Notes: generated by a model from the sequence alone, not told the origin. Counted from the stretch's first letter, positions 34,969-43,859 are shown. The stretch is DNA of 64,000 bases from Gammaproteobacteria bacterium (GCA_021772985.1 JAJFKX010000019.1:186001-250000); one strand, 5' to 3'. Translations and numbers: made by a program.

Positions 34969-37900
34969 ACCGGGGGCTCGACATTGATATCCTGGGTAAC
35001 CAGCGCGCTGGTACCACCATCGCCATCGGTTAATTGCAGACTGAGGGAGCGCAAGTTGGTGGTTGCCGGTGTTGCCTGATCTTCAAATGTCAGATTACGC
35101 AATACTGCGCGTACCGCTGTCGGTGTTGCAGCCACAGATGCGAAGTTAACCACCAATGGCGTAAACCCATCGGTACCACCACTGAAGCTGCCTATTGCAG
35201 CTCCGTTAAACAGGATATTTGCGCCGCTGATTTCCAATCCGGTTCCCGCTGGATTCGGTGGCACTTCATTGTTGATCGCCAAACGGTCATCGATAGTGGA
35301 GTTATTGGTTAACTGGACCGTCAATACACCACCGTTCAAATCTGCTGAATCAATGTCAGAAGCAGTAGCGGTGGCATCAATAATGACCGGCGGATCGCCT
35401 TCCACATAAGTGGTTAACGGCCCAGGCAAATCAGCCACCGGATCATCGTTGACCCCGGTAATGGTTACATTCACCGTTGCCGCCATCATATTGCCGGTAG
35501 CATCCTGGATGGTATAGGTAAATGAATCCATGGCAGTAGCACCCGCAGCCAATGACTCAAACTGTCCATTGGGGTCGTAATCAACATTGTTGCCATTGAT
35601 CATGGTCGACCCAACAGGGCTGCCGCCAAGAACAATCACTGTCAGCATGTCACCATCCGGATCGGTATCGTTCATGGTGACATCAATCTGCACCAGTGAG
35701 TCTTCATCTGTAAGGCCCATATCGTCCATTGCCACTGGCGGGTCCGGTACTGGGTTAATGGTCAACATCACCAGGGCAGTATTCGAGTTACCACTGCCGT
35801 CATTGGCTTCATAAGTAAAGCTGTCGGAACCGTTGAAATTCAACAGTGGTGTGTAACTGAAAGTGCCATTGCTGTTCAACATGAAACTCAGCGCATTAGC
35901 AGGCCCGGTAATCAATATTGCAGTTAATGGGTCCATTTCCACATCAGTATCGTCATCCAGCACACTGGTTGGCGCTGTATTCAAGGTGGTGTCCTCAGCC
36001 AGCATAAATGCATCATCCATAGCCACCGGCAGATCATTCACCGGGTTAATGGTGATATTTACGGTAGCGGTGCCGGATGTGGTTGTACCGTCATCAGCCT
36101 GGTAGGTAAAACTATCCGAGCCATTAAAGTTGGCATTCGGGTTATAGCTGAATGAGCCATCACTGTTCAGCATAAAACTTTGGGCATCAGACGGCCCGCT
36201 GATCAACACAGTGGTCAGCATATCGATGTCCACATCGGTATCGTTCATCAACACGCCGGAAACCATGACATCCAGCTGATTATCTTCATCAGTGCTGAAC
36301 ATATCATCAATAGCTACAGGCGCATCGTTGACCGGGTTAACAGTGATGTTAACTGTGGCTATGTTCGAATCATCTGAACCATCGTTGGCCATGTAAGTAA
36401 AACTATCTGAGCCGTTAAAATCGGCTACCGGTGTGTAATCAAAGCTGCCATTTGCATTAAAAGTAAAACTTTGTGCGTTAGCGGGACCGCTGACCAAAAT
36501 AGCAGTTAACGGGTCCATTTCCACATCAGTATCATTGCCCAGCACACCATCAGCTGGAACATTCAACGCAACATCTTCATCGGTGCTGAATGGATCGTCC
36601 ATAGCCACCGGCGCATCATTAACTGCATTGACGGTTAGATCCACGGTAACGGTATTTGAAGTAGTGCTACCGTCATCGGCCTGGTAGGTAAAACTGTCTG
36701 TGCCGTTAAAATCAGCATTCGGGTTATAGCTGAATGAGCCATCGGCATTTAACGTGAAGCTCTGGGCATTGGCAGGGCCGGTAACCAACACCGCTGACAA
36801 CGCATCCATATCCACATCGGTGTCATTGCTGAGCACACCGGGAGCAGAAACATCCAATTGGGTGTCTTCATCCGTGGTAAACATCTCACCAGTAGCCACC
36901 GGTGCATCATTTACCGGGTTAACTGTGATGGTAACCGTGGCCGGCGCAGAATCGCCAATACCATCATTGGCAACATACGTAAATATATCTGTGCCGTTAA
37001 AATCAGCGGTCGGTGTATAGTTAAAACTGCCATCGGCATTCAGGTTAAAGCTCTGTGCATTTGCAGGCGCAGTAACCAATACGGCTGTTATCGGATCCAT
37101 GTTCACATCAGTATCGTTGCCCAGCACACCCGGAACAGGGACATTCAAGGCAACATCTTCATCGGTACTAAAAGCATCATCAACCGCATCCGGAGCTATA
37201 TTTTCCAGATCTGTCACATCAACTCTGAAAAACAGGGTTTCATTTTCCAGCCCGATAAAAAAGGCCTGTACATCATTGGCCACGCCACCATTACTGGGGT
37301 CACCGGCAGGATCAATAGCTCGTGGAACTTCACCAGCCCAATCTGGTACGTTGCCATCCACAATAAAATTAGCAGCCAGCACTATGCCGGCCATACCAAC
37401 CAAACCAAAGGTTAACCAACGTGAATGCCCGCGGCGTGCAAAAAAACCAATCAACAGCAATAACCCGCCCAGCAGCAACAGTCCAAATAAGCCAATAGCG
37501 GGAACTTCAGCCGGTAATCCAAACAGTATTTGGCCACCACCGGTTGTACCGTCATCGGTGACAACCACATCAGCTCCATTACCGTCATCAGTAACTACAG
37601 CAAAAGCAATCACATTCCCAGCAGGTGAGCCAAGGTCGGTTAATGCGGCAGATAGTTCAACCACATCGGTCCCGGAAACACCATTATTCAAACCTACTGC
37701 ATGTGGCCCACCAGTAACTACTGGTGTTGCAAAAGCACCGGCAACACAATTGGCCACATTAACTTCGGTTACTATTTGAGTGGTGTTATCAACCACTGCC
37801 TGAACCCGGTGTTCAAATCCACCAAATGGCGGTTGTCCGATAGGCGTTGCTGCACAGCCGGAACTGGAATTGCGATCCAGGTCCAATAGCACATCAAAAC

Positions 37901-38000
37901 TGACAGTCTGTGCCGATGCAGCCGAAACCCACAGCAACATAAAACCAGCCAGCCACATACCCGTCATCAATACCCTTTTCAGGTTTGGATGTTTAATCAT
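32784..38000 (-). CDS. Giant surface protein: cadherin-like repeats, putative-Ig repeats and three ten-cysteine domains
   Basis: This protein of about 1738 residues starts with a signal peptide (LVLMTGM-like region ending WVSAASAQ). The order is: an N-terminal beta domain; a hydrophobic stretch EVPAIGLFGLLLLGGLLLL with arginines after it, much like an IPTL-type sorting signal, and a second hydrophobic stretch; at least five cadherin-like repeats of 97 residues with DEDVALNVP and NDTDV motifs; a sixth diverged repeat and one more domain; then three copies of a ten-cysteine domain (FCWYLG ... RRACAC) separated by putative-Ig domains (ALPAGLNFNTSTGVITG). The last cysteine domain ends the protein. 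It is probably an adhesin. ATG 38000 is preferred, but ATG 38054 is possible. Confidence 0.75.
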   Translation of the reverse strand: MIKHPNLKRVLMTGMWLAGFMLLWVSAASAQTVSFDVLLDLDRNSSSGCAATPIGQPPFGGFEHRVQAVVDNTTQIVTEVNVANCVAGAFATPVVTGGPHAVGLNNGVSGTDVVELSAALTDLGSPAGNVIAFAVVTDDGNGADVVVTDDGTTGGGQILFGLPAEVPAIGLFGLLLLGGLLLLIGFFARRGHSRWLTFGLVGMAGIVLAANFIVDGNVPDWAGEVPRAIDPAGDPSNGGVANDVQAFFIGLENETLFFRVDVTDLENIAPDAVDDAFSTDEDVALNVPVPGVLGNDTDVNMDPITAVLVTAPANAQSFNLNADGSFNYTPTADFNGTDIFTYVANDGIGDSAPATVTITVNPVNDAPVATGEMFTTDEDTQLDVSAPGVLSNDTDVDMDALSAVLVTGPANAQSFTLNADGSFSYNPNADFNGTDSFTYQADDGSTTSNTVTVDLTVNAVNDAPVAMDDPFSTDEDVALNVPADGVLGNDTDVEMDPLTAILVSGPANAQSFTFNANGSFDYTPVADFNGSDSFTYMANDGSDDSNIATVNITVNPVNDAPVAIDDMFSTDEDNQLDVMVSGVLMNDTDVDIDMLTTVLISGPSDAQSFMLNSDGSFSYNPNANFNGSDSFTYQADDGTTTSGTATVNITINPVNDLPVAMDDAFMLAEDTTLNTAPTSVLDDDTDVEMDPLTAILITGPANALSFMLNSNGTFSYTPLLNFNGSDSFTYEANDGSGNSNTALVMLTINPVPDPPVAMDDMGLTDEDSLVQIDVTMNDTDPDGDMLTVIVLGGSPVGSTMINGNNVDYDPNGQFESLAAGATAMDSFTYTIQDATGNMMAATVNVTITGVNDDPVADLPGPLTTYVEGDPPVIIDATATASDIDSADLNGGVLTVQLTNNSTIDDRLAINNEVPPNPAGTGLEISGANILFNGAAIGSFSGGTDGFTPLVVNFASVAATPTAVRAVLRNLTFEDQATPATTNLRSLSLQLTDGDGGTSALVTQDINVEPPVICDGTVFANFCWFIGNNDESCDTVCADHGGNNALGTTDFAGSGGTSANCTNVLDALGQTQPGCVGAEERTGEAIGCGVDQQTSNSCPTGGSTRNYVRYISPITTAGAASGVGLAVRRACACNDQPAPISISYAGAPFSLPRGVAVNLPPTVSGFVVAYSITPALPAGLNFNTSTGVITGIPSSTSAATSYMVTASNAGGMVNTSFMLTVVAQPPANLAYPGAPFLFNLNNAIPPAMPTFTGQVDSFMVSPALPSGLMFNTITGEINGTPTAIQAATNHTVTATNIDGSDMVIISVEVTNAIACDGVALDGFCWYLGQNDESCDAVCSGRGGNNPAGTTAYVGSGGTSPQCESVMNALGQTQPGCTGIEERTGLAVGCGTDFQTSNSCPTGGSSRNFIRYTSPATTGSAASGAGLSIRRACACNAQPAPLNVSYANAPFSFTQGIPIAAQTPTVTNAVTSWSINPALPAGLSFSTTTGVISGNPTGLQAATNHTVTATNAGGSAMVIISIAVSAAPPMNLDYPAAPFVFNVGNPINPAQLPTVTGAVDSYMISPALPTGITFSATTGAIAGTPTVVSAATNYTVTATNTAGNDTVMISITVNGAASCAGTLVGGFCWYFGANNQSCDTVCATNGGYNNGTETFAGSGGSGANCTAVLDALGQSQPGCTGAEARTGLAVGCGMDFETANSCPTGGSTRNYVRYTSPTTTGSGSSASSSLFIRRACACNN
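35748..37202 (-). repeat. Five cadherin-like repeats in alternating A-B order
   Basis: The repeats are each 97 codons long with no gaps: 37202, 36911, 36620, 36329 and 36038 mark their starts. Repeats 1, 3 and 5 share ALN or TLN after DED, NYTP or SYTP, and FTYxANDG. Repeats 2 and 4 share QLDV after DED, SYNPNA and FTYQADDG. The order is therefore A-B-A-B-A. A sixth, diverged repeat follows to about 35450. Confidence 0.75.
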
Positions 38001-38484
38001 TAGGATAGATTCCACATTCAGTGATCGATAATTATTTTTCTTGATTATGTCCATGTCTTACCATATTAATTTGAGGGACCATCCACCAAAAGAGAGCAAA
38101 GAATTTCGTCATGTAGTGTAATCACAGAGCTTGCAACTAGCTTATCAAAGCCACAAACGTCACCTTAGGCACTGGCAAATCCGGGCTCATACCGGTACTC
38201 CGGCTGATCACAATTGTTTGTGTTTATATAATTTTTCTGAATGATAGCACTTTCGGCTGCAATCAGTATTGCATCAAATGCAGACATTCCTGCATGTCCA
38301 CAAACAGGTATGCTGCTGATTACTAAAGAATAAATGTTACTTGAAGAGCTGTGAGCTGTGATCTGGGCCAGCAGATATGGCTGCTGACGGCTTTATTCGG
38401 TATCGAATGGAGAGTTGAATTGAGGCTGAGTACTCAGTATTAAAAAAACTGGGCGGCGGGCGCCGCCCAATATTATTTGATTGC
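38001..38484. other. Intergenic segment upstream of the giant gene
   Basis: About 480 bases hold the upstream region of the giant gene and, at the other end, the terminator of the YHS gene. Between them are only short runs of AT-rich and mixed sequence; I found no gene or known RNA. A further ATG of the giant gene at 38054 lies inside. Confidence 0.45.
38442..38469 (-). terminator. Intrinsic terminator of the YHS gene
   Basis: TGGGCGGC (38450-38457) pairs with GCCGCCCA (38462-38469) across a four-base loop. On the minus strand it is followed by AGTTTTTTTA, a canonical T-run. It lies 16 bases past the YHS stop. Confidence 0.9.
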
Positions 38485-38967
38485 TTACAAATCAACAGCT
38501 GCGGTGTGTTCGATTTTTTTCCAGTTAACTGCAGCCTTACTGATGGTGCCGCTGCGATCTTTGTTGAATAAAAGGAAGATATCCTCGTTCAAAAAAGTAT
38601 ACAGCTTGCCATCAACAACAGCAGCATAACGTGGGTCACCATCGAACTTTTTACCCACAGATACACCGAAGGTGCAGAAACCACCATTTTGCGGGGTGTA
38701 TTTCGCTGGGCTCTTAGCAAAAGCTTCCTTATTGGATTCAGAAGCAAAGTAGTAAGCTACACCATCATGTACTTCAGTAAAAGCAGCTCTGCCGTCAATG
38801 CGATTTCCCAGCTCTACAAAAGCTACTGGATCAACACCTTGTAAACCAAGTGGTGCCCCGGCAGCTGTCAGCCCAGGAGCGGTATTGTGTTCATCAGCTG
38901 CTATCACCACTCCGCCTAACAACAGCGAAGCCAATGTAACAGATACAATCGTTAGTCTCTTAAACAT
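38485..38967 (-). CDS. Exported YHS-domain protein in the AraC/AhpD cluster
   Basis: This 160-residue exported protein has a signal peptide (RLTIVSVTLASLLLGGVVIA). The YHS domain appears as GLQGVDPVAFVELGNRIDGR, then YYFASESNKEAF and PQNGGFCTFGVSVGKK. It is more like the YHS proteins that follow AhpD-like genes than the two at 25 kb. The exported form may bind a metal; no function is established. It lies 39 bases after the AhpD-like gene on the same strand, has GAGG before its ATG, and ends at a strong terminator, so it closes the operon. Confidence 0.85.
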   Translation of the reverse strand: MFKRLTIVSVTLASLLLGGVVIAADEHNTAPGLTAAGAPLGLQGVDPVAFVELGNRIDGRAAFTEVHDGVAYYFASESNKEAFAKSPAKYTPQNGGFCTFGVSVGKKFDGDPRYAAVVDGKLYTFLNEDIFLLFNKDRSGTISKAAVNWKKIEHTAAVDL

Positions 38968-39005
38968 GATAATTATCCTCTAGTTTTGGTTAAAAAATAA
39001 AAGTG

Positions 39006-39554
39006 TTATGCGGCACGTTGCTGGGTTCTGACAACTGGAAAATCTATGTCAGTAGCAGCCACATTATTGAAGTAGTTGGTGAAAACATTGAGGGCAACAT
39101 TGGCCACTATTTCAACAATTTCTTCATCGGAAAAACCGGCCATACGAATTGATGCCAGCTCACGATCAGAAACCTGACCACGCGATTTCAAAACCGCTTG
39201 TGCAAACAATAAGGCCTGTTGGGTTTTCGGATCATTCGACAGGCCACGCAGGTTTAAGGCAGTTTCATCGCTGCTCAGGCCTGCATTCTGGCCCAGAGTT
39301 GTGTGTGCCGAAGCACAGTAATCACAACCATTTACATTCGCAGATGCCAAGGCAAGCTGCTCTTGCAGGGAATTGCTGAGTACGCCTTTGCTGAGTGTGC
39401 CGGAGAAACCAAGGTAGCTATCCAGAACGGTTGCCGATTGCGCCATGGTGCCAATAATATTAGGCACGCCACCCATGCTGGCTTTTACCGCAGACAACAG
39501 TTCAGTTGTCCGTGCCGGTACATTATTCGGATCTACTTTATTAATACGTTGCAT
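39006..39554 (-). CDS. AhpD/carboxymuconolactone-decarboxylase family peroxidase-like protein
   Basis: This 182-residue cytoplasmic protein starts at ATG 39554 with AGGAG six bases upstream. It carries the AhpD active-site CxxC in NVNGCDYCASAHTTLGQNAG, with the His three residues after the second Cys as in the family, and an EQLALASANV helix before it. AhpD-like proteins have alkylhydroperoxidase activity or related functions. The gene follows an AraC-family regulator and precedes an exported YHS protein, all on the minus strand. The longer open frame to 39596 has no ribosome-binding site. Confidence 0.88.
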   Translation of the reverse strand: MQRINKVDPNNVPARTTELLSAVKASMGGVPNIIGTMAQSATVLDSYLGFSGTLSKGVLSNSLQEQLALASANVNGCDYCASAHTTLGQNAGLSSDETALNLRGLSNDPKTQQALLFAQAVLKSRGQVSDRELASIRMAGFSDEEIVEIVANVALNVFTNYFNNVAATDIDFPVVRTQQRAA

Positions 39555-39679
39555 AAAATTCTCCTGTTGTTTTGATCTAATCAACGACAGGAGCAAATAT
39601 GCCGGGCCTAGGTGCTTATATCAATATAATCCCTTAATAAAAGAGTAAATTGCAATATATTTAGGACGATATGCAAAGT

Positions 39680-40606
39680 TTATGCGAATTTATGCCGGTA
39701 TCGTTTCGGTGATGCCCCAAATTTTCCAGCAAATGCACGGGTGAATGCGGCAGCTGATTGGTAACCGGTCAGCTGAGCAATTTGCTGGATACTGCGTTGT
39801 GATTGATTCACCAGCACCAATGCCTTCTGTAATCTCCACTCAGTCAAATAGGCCATCGGACCAATCCCCAGCAAACGGCTGAAACGTTCCGCAAACCGGC
39901 TACGTGACATCGCCACTTTGCCGGCCAGTTTGCCGACTGTCCAGGGGTATGCGGGGTCTTGATGCATCAATTCAAGTGCCTGGCTGATTTGCTGGTCCTG
40001 CAATCCGGAGATTATCGACATTAGCTCCGGACTGCGTTTAATGCCTATTCGCAACAACTCGATAAACACCACCTCGGAAAGCCGGCGTATGGTTGCCGGA
40101 GAGCTGATATCTGCTGAAAACACATGCCGGGTAATCAGCCGTAAAATATCATCCAGCCATGGCTGTTCAGCTCGCGTTGCGCTGGTTGCCATAATCTGTT
40201 CAGGAAGTGCCCGCAATAAAGGGTGATCGGCCCCCTCCCGGAACATAAAATGGCCACACAGCATTTGCGTGGCAGCTGTCGGATCACCCTCACCAATGGT
40301 CAGAATTTCGTTATTTTGCAGCGCATTTTGCTCCAATACCTGTTCCAATCTCGTCGCTGGACGATCGGCACTATCCGATATGATATGTGAACGGCCTTTG
40401 GGAATCAGGATCATGTCACCCGGGTTCAGCACCTGCTGGTCACCAGATGGGAACCGAACATGACAACGGCCTTGCATGACCAGGTGAAAACGAGCTGCGT
40501 TTTCCAATTCCGGCACCGTGATTGCCCAAGGCTCGGAAAAGTCGGTGCGAAAGTAAATTGTGGCCTTTAAATCCAGGGTATCCAGGACATCATTGAGGAT
40601 ATTCAT
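39680..40606 (-). CDS. AraC-family regulator with cupin domain
   Basis: This 308-residue protein has an N-terminal cupin (AraC_binding) domain, with HLVMQGRCHVRFPSGDQQVL and GDMILIPKGRSHIISD, and a C-terminal double helix-turn-helix: VGKLAGKVAMSRSRFAERFS, then RLQKALVLVN and IAQLTGYQSAAAFTRAF. This cupin_6 group often regulates detoxification genes. It lies 126 bases upstream of the AhpD-like gene in the same direction, so it may control that gene and the YHS gene. Confidence 0.85.
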   Translation of the reverse strand: MNILNDVLDTLDLKATIYFRTDFSEPWAITVPELENAARFHLVMQGRCHVRFPSGDQQVLNPGDMILIPKGRSHIISDSADRPATRLEQVLEQNALQNNEILTIGEGDPTAATQMLCGHFMFREGADHPLLRALPEQIMATSATRAEQPWLDDILRLITRHVFSADISSPATIRRLSEVVFIELLRIGIKRSPELMSIISGLQDQQISQALELMHQDPAYPWTVGKLAGKVAMSRSRFAERFSRLLGIGPMAYLTEWRLQKALVLVNQSQRSIQQIAQLTGYQSAAAFTRAFAGKFGASPKRYRHKFA

Positions 40607-40764
40607 GCTATAAATTGGTTATTTATTTGCTGATCAACCTCAAATAATAGGGGCTTGAATCAAAAAATCCAATACCTGTTTTTACCGGCAACTGTTCAAA
40701 AGCACCTTTTTGCCATCAACAACGGGGGCTGCAGCACCCGTGTAAATGCCGAATATCAACTGTC

Positions 40765-41319
40765 TTAATGTTGACTGGTCTGGTTGCGTGGGCGGTAGGT
40801 GATATCAAAATACTTGTTCCAGGTTTCACCCTGGTTAGTGGAAACAAACCCGTAGTTATAAATGGTTCCATCTGATTGCGGCTCCCAGTGCCACTTATAG
40901 ATCGGCCAGCTGGGGTTATCGAATTCCGAAGTTAAAACCATGTTGCCGTCAACCAAACCGCCTTTCAACGGCATAAAGGTACCTCCATTATCAGTCCATA
41001 CCTGCCGCCATACTTCGGTATCAAACATACTGACCGACCGGCCTTCCAGGCGATTTAGTGCGCCCGCAGGTTTATATGCATCGGTTTGTTGCCGCCAATG
41101 CTGATATAACAAACAGTCATTATTTTGCTTAACAATTGTATCCAAACCCTGTAATACACCATCAGCGTTTGAATACACCTCCCAATCACCTAGCCAAAAA
41201 TCAAATGCTTTGTACAATTCTGAACTGCACGGGACCGGGGTTGAGGTATTGCTTTGCGACCAGCTATTACCAGCCAGTATCACTGCTAACAATCCGACTA
41301 AAAAATGCTGTGACTGCAT
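40765..41319 (-). CDS. Exported DUF1579-like protein
   Basis: This 184-residue exported protein has a signal peptide (HFLVGLLAVILAGNSWS). The mature part resembles DUF1579-type proteins: AFDFWLGDWEVYSNADGVLQ, then LLYQHWRQQ, and late WHWEPQSDGTIYNYGFVSTN. The fold is lipocalin-like and the role unknown. AGGAG lies six bases before the ATG. It is only 12 bases after the histidine-phosphatase fusion on the same strand, so both are one transcription unit. Confidence 0.7.
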   Translation of the reverse strand: MQSQHFLVGLLAVILAGNSWSQSNTSTPVPCSSELYKAFDFWLGDWEVYSNADGVLQGLDTIVKQNNDCLLYQHWRQQTDAYKPAGALNRLEGRSVSMFDTEVWRQVWTDNGGTFMPLKGGLVDGNMVLTSEFDNPSWPIYKWHWEPQSDGTIYNYGFVSTNQGETWNKYFDITYRPRNQTSQH

Positions 41320-41331
41320 CTTGAGCTCCTA

Positions 41332-42489
41332 TTAATTGTTGTGTTTGGATTCGATCAGCTGGTAACACCATGGGGCATTGATAATGTCGATCCTTAATAC
41401 CTTCCGGGGCCGTTCCATGCTCAGATAAAATATTTGTGAGGGTGCTCCACCGAGTAAACGAAGCTGTACAGCCTGCACCATTGACCCATCAGCTTGTTCG
41501 ATTTCAGTTACCCCTAGATTATCAACGCGAATATCCCGAATGGTTGCGTCATAAGTGTTGAACCAGCGAAATGCATATGGCTGATCGGGCTCAGGAATGC
41601 GCAACGCATGAGCAAGCATCAGCGCGGCGCTGCGTTCCATGGTTCCAGCCGGCCAGTCCTGATCGACTTCAACACGACCCTGAGGCCGGTAAGGTTGACG
41701 TGGGATTTGGCTATGGCCCTTGACCTTGGAGCTATTCCAGGCAATCGATATATCAGCTGGCGAGCCGAAAAAGGTGCCACCGAAAGTCATCTTTCCAGCA
41801 CTTAGATTTGTTTCCAAATCCACCTTAATATTCGCCTCTGTCTGGAACCTCTCTAACCGGGTAGTTTCCTGTAAATGAATGCCGCTTTGATCCTGGGCGT
41901 ATTCCCATACAGCTTCACCAACCGGTTGGTCCTGAAATAACATCTGATAACGGTATTGTCCCAAGCTGATATCGTTCGGATTGATAACAAAAGGTGTTGG
42001 TACAATTTTTGGATGTGCTGGTTCAGAGCTTAGGCGCCGAACTTTGGTGCTGTTGTCTGTGACAGTTAAATGATATAACCGATCGTATTCTGAATCGTCA
42101 ATATCGGTTTCCAGATCCCCACCTAATGCCTGAATCAAGCCCATAATAGCTCCCCGATGACTGGCCACAACGTGCACACCTCCCTGTTGAATTTTCTCAA
42201 TCAGAGCAGCCAGCTCGGTAGGTTCATAGTGCTGGACTTCCAGCTCCGTGCGCTGCTGAAGTGGCTGAATGGATTGCCGAGTCCGGCTGGTATCCGTTGA
42301 ATGCAGATACTCAGGATTTTGTAAAACCAAATACTCAGCCAGCCAGTTAGCCCGCCTTTGGCCGGTCGCAGAGAGTTGCGGATCGGTTACTGTAGCTGAT
42401 TCGGTTTCTGCATGCCTGAAGATATAAACTTCGGCAGCCCATAAAGGTGTCGATAGCCATATCGCAGCCAGCACAATCAAAACTCGCAT
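41332..42489 (-). CDS. Exported histidine-phosphatase-like domain fused to a DUF3108-like domain
   Basis: This 385-residue exported protein has a signal peptide (MRVLIVLAAIWLSTPLWAAE). Residues 20-155 form a histidine phosphatase (SixA-like) domain: YIFRHAETESA (phosphorylated His26), DTSRTRQSIQPL and VVASHRGAIMGL with the second His. The C-terminal 220 residues (from about VINPNDISLGQYRYQMLFQD) resemble DUF3108: a beta-rich periplasmic domain with QVRIP-like strands and RVEVDQDWPAGTMERSAAL. The pairing is unusual. The DUF1579-like gene follows. ATG 42489 is preferred over GTG 42501. Confidence 0.7.
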   Translation of the reverse strand: MRVLIVLAAIWLSTPLWAAEVYIFRHAETESATVTDPQLSATGQRRANWLAEYLVLQNPEYLHSTDTSRTRQSIQPLQQRTELEVQHYEPTELAALIEKIQQGGVHVVASHRGAIMGLIQALGGDLETDIDDSEYDRLYHLTVTDNSTKVRRLSSEPAHPKIVPTPFVINPNDISLGQYRYQMLFQDQPVGEAVWEYAQDQSGIHLQETTRLERFQTEANIKVDLETNLSAGKMTFGGTFFGSPADISIAWNSSKVKGHSQIPRQPYRPQGRVEVDQDWPAGTMERSAALMLAHALRIPEPDQPYAFRWFNTYDATIRDIRVDNLGVTEIEQADGSMVQAVQLRLLGGAPSQIFYLSMERPRKVLRIDIINAPWCYQLIESKHNN

Positions 42490-42670
42490 ATCAATTCTCA
42501 CTTAATGAATCAAGCGTCAGTCTGGTCTTCCCCCCAATTGAAGTCCTCCCAATCCGACGAAGGTGAATAAATACCGGTTTACCAGGTTGCCAATCGGTCG
42601 AATGGGAGGCGCTCTTCACCATTCACACGCTTATAATCAATCGTTGACAGCAACCTGACCGGATTTAACA

Positions 42671-43852
42671 TTGTTGACCCCACTGAGTTTTATTTATGCT
42701 TTGATTGCTACCCATGGCTGGGTACTGGCCGGGGTACTTTCATTGGGTGGAGTAGGACGTGTGCCGGGGGTCCGCTGGTTGCTGCTCACAGTGATCGCGA
42801 TATCGATCATTCTATTGGAATACGCAGCCAGTGCATCAGGACTATTTCGCTATTGGACTGGTTACCTGCTGCTGAGTATGCCGCTGTGGTTTACCATCGG
42901 ACCAACCATTTATTTATTCTTTCGACGTATTATCGATACCAGTGGGAAACTGCCGACGGTTATCCCTCATCTCTATCTGCCGCTGATTATCGCTCTCGCT
43001 TATCTGCCTTATTACTTGCTGGCTCCTGAAATAAAACTCGGCGGCACACCCGGGCCGGCCATGGCCGGCTACCTGCAAGCACTGCTGCCTTGTACTTATG
43101 TGCTCTACACTCTGCAAACCTTTAGTTATGTCTATTTAACAGTACGGCGTTTGCGGCAACATTCCACGGCTTTTAAATCTGCGGCGTCCAGCAGCGAGCT
43201 CACCTATGTTGAAGATGTGCAACTATTGGTGAAATGGTTTTGTGGTTATCTTGCAGTAGAGGGTTTGGTCACCTTCAGCTTATTGATAGTTGGTCACAAT
43301 TCCCCGTGGTTGTCGATAATTTCGGTTATTGCCACTGCCCTGTTTATTTACCTGATTGCCTACTTTGGGCTACGTGCTGCAATCCGCCAACAGGCTATTG
43401 CGCTGGTCGAACATGCCACCCCACCTCCTGAGGTCGCCAGGCTGGTGACCAACCATGCACACCTCAACGAACTCAGCAACATATCCGAACCTGAAGCTAT
43501 TCGGCTGCAAACCAGGTTGGAAGCGTTAATGGAAACAGAACACCCTTATTTACGCGATGATCTGCGGCTGTTTGATTTGGCCAGTCGCCTGGATACCAGT
43601 ACGCATAAACTATCCGAACTGATCAACCGGGTGATGGCAACTTCTTTTTATGACCTGATCAACCGTCACCGTGTCGCTGCTGCTAAGCAACGCCTAAATC
43701 AATTCAGACAAAGTAATCAGCGCGAAACCATTTTGGCGATCGCTCTTGAAACCGGCTTCAAAAGCCAATCTTCGTTCTACCGCATATTCAAAAAACACAC
43801 TGGCATGACGCCAGTACAATACATACATGAACAAGATCGCGAAGTGGTTTAA
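42671..43852 (+). CDS. AraC-family regulator with N-terminal membrane domain
   Basis: This 393-residue protein begins with about seven membrane helices (residues 1-250), then an AraC-type DNA-binding domain near the C-terminus: LRLFDLASRLDTSTHKLSEL, INRVMATSFYDLINRHRVAA, ILAIALETGFKSQSSFYRIF and KKHTGMTPVQYI. Such membrane AraC proteins are known from several groups and may sense membrane signals. There is no ATG start; TTG 42671 has GGA seven bases upstream. It is divergent from the histidine-phosphatase fusion. Confidence 0.82.
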   Translation: MLTPLSFIYALIATHGWVLAGVLSLGGVGRVPGVRWLLLTVIAISIILLEYAASASGLFRYWTGYLLLSMPLWFTIGPTIYLFFRRIIDTSGKLPTVIPHLYLPLIIALAYLPYYLLAPEIKLGGTPGPAMAGYLQALLPCTYVLYTLQTFSYVYLTVRRLRQHSTAFKSAASSSELTYVEDVQLLVKWFCGYLAVEGLVTFSLLIVGHNSPWLSIISVIATALFIYLIAYFGLRAAIRQQAIALVEHATPPPEVARLVTNHAHLNELSNISEPEAIRLQTRLEALMETEHPYLRDDLRLFDLASRLDTSTHKLSELINRVMATSFYDLINRHRVAAAKQRLNQFRQSNQRETILAIALETGFKSQSSFYRIFKKHTGMTPVQYIHEQDREVV

Positions 43853-43859
43853 GAGAAAT

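Noticed and set aside
37099-37779. 226-codon plus-strand frame opposite the giant gene
   Set aside because: It is the low-complexity antisense shadow of the cadherin-like repeat gene, with no start signal or family.
32784-38000. Regular tandem repeats as a CRISPR array
   Set aside because: The repeats are protein-coding with 97-codon period and vary like protein repeats.
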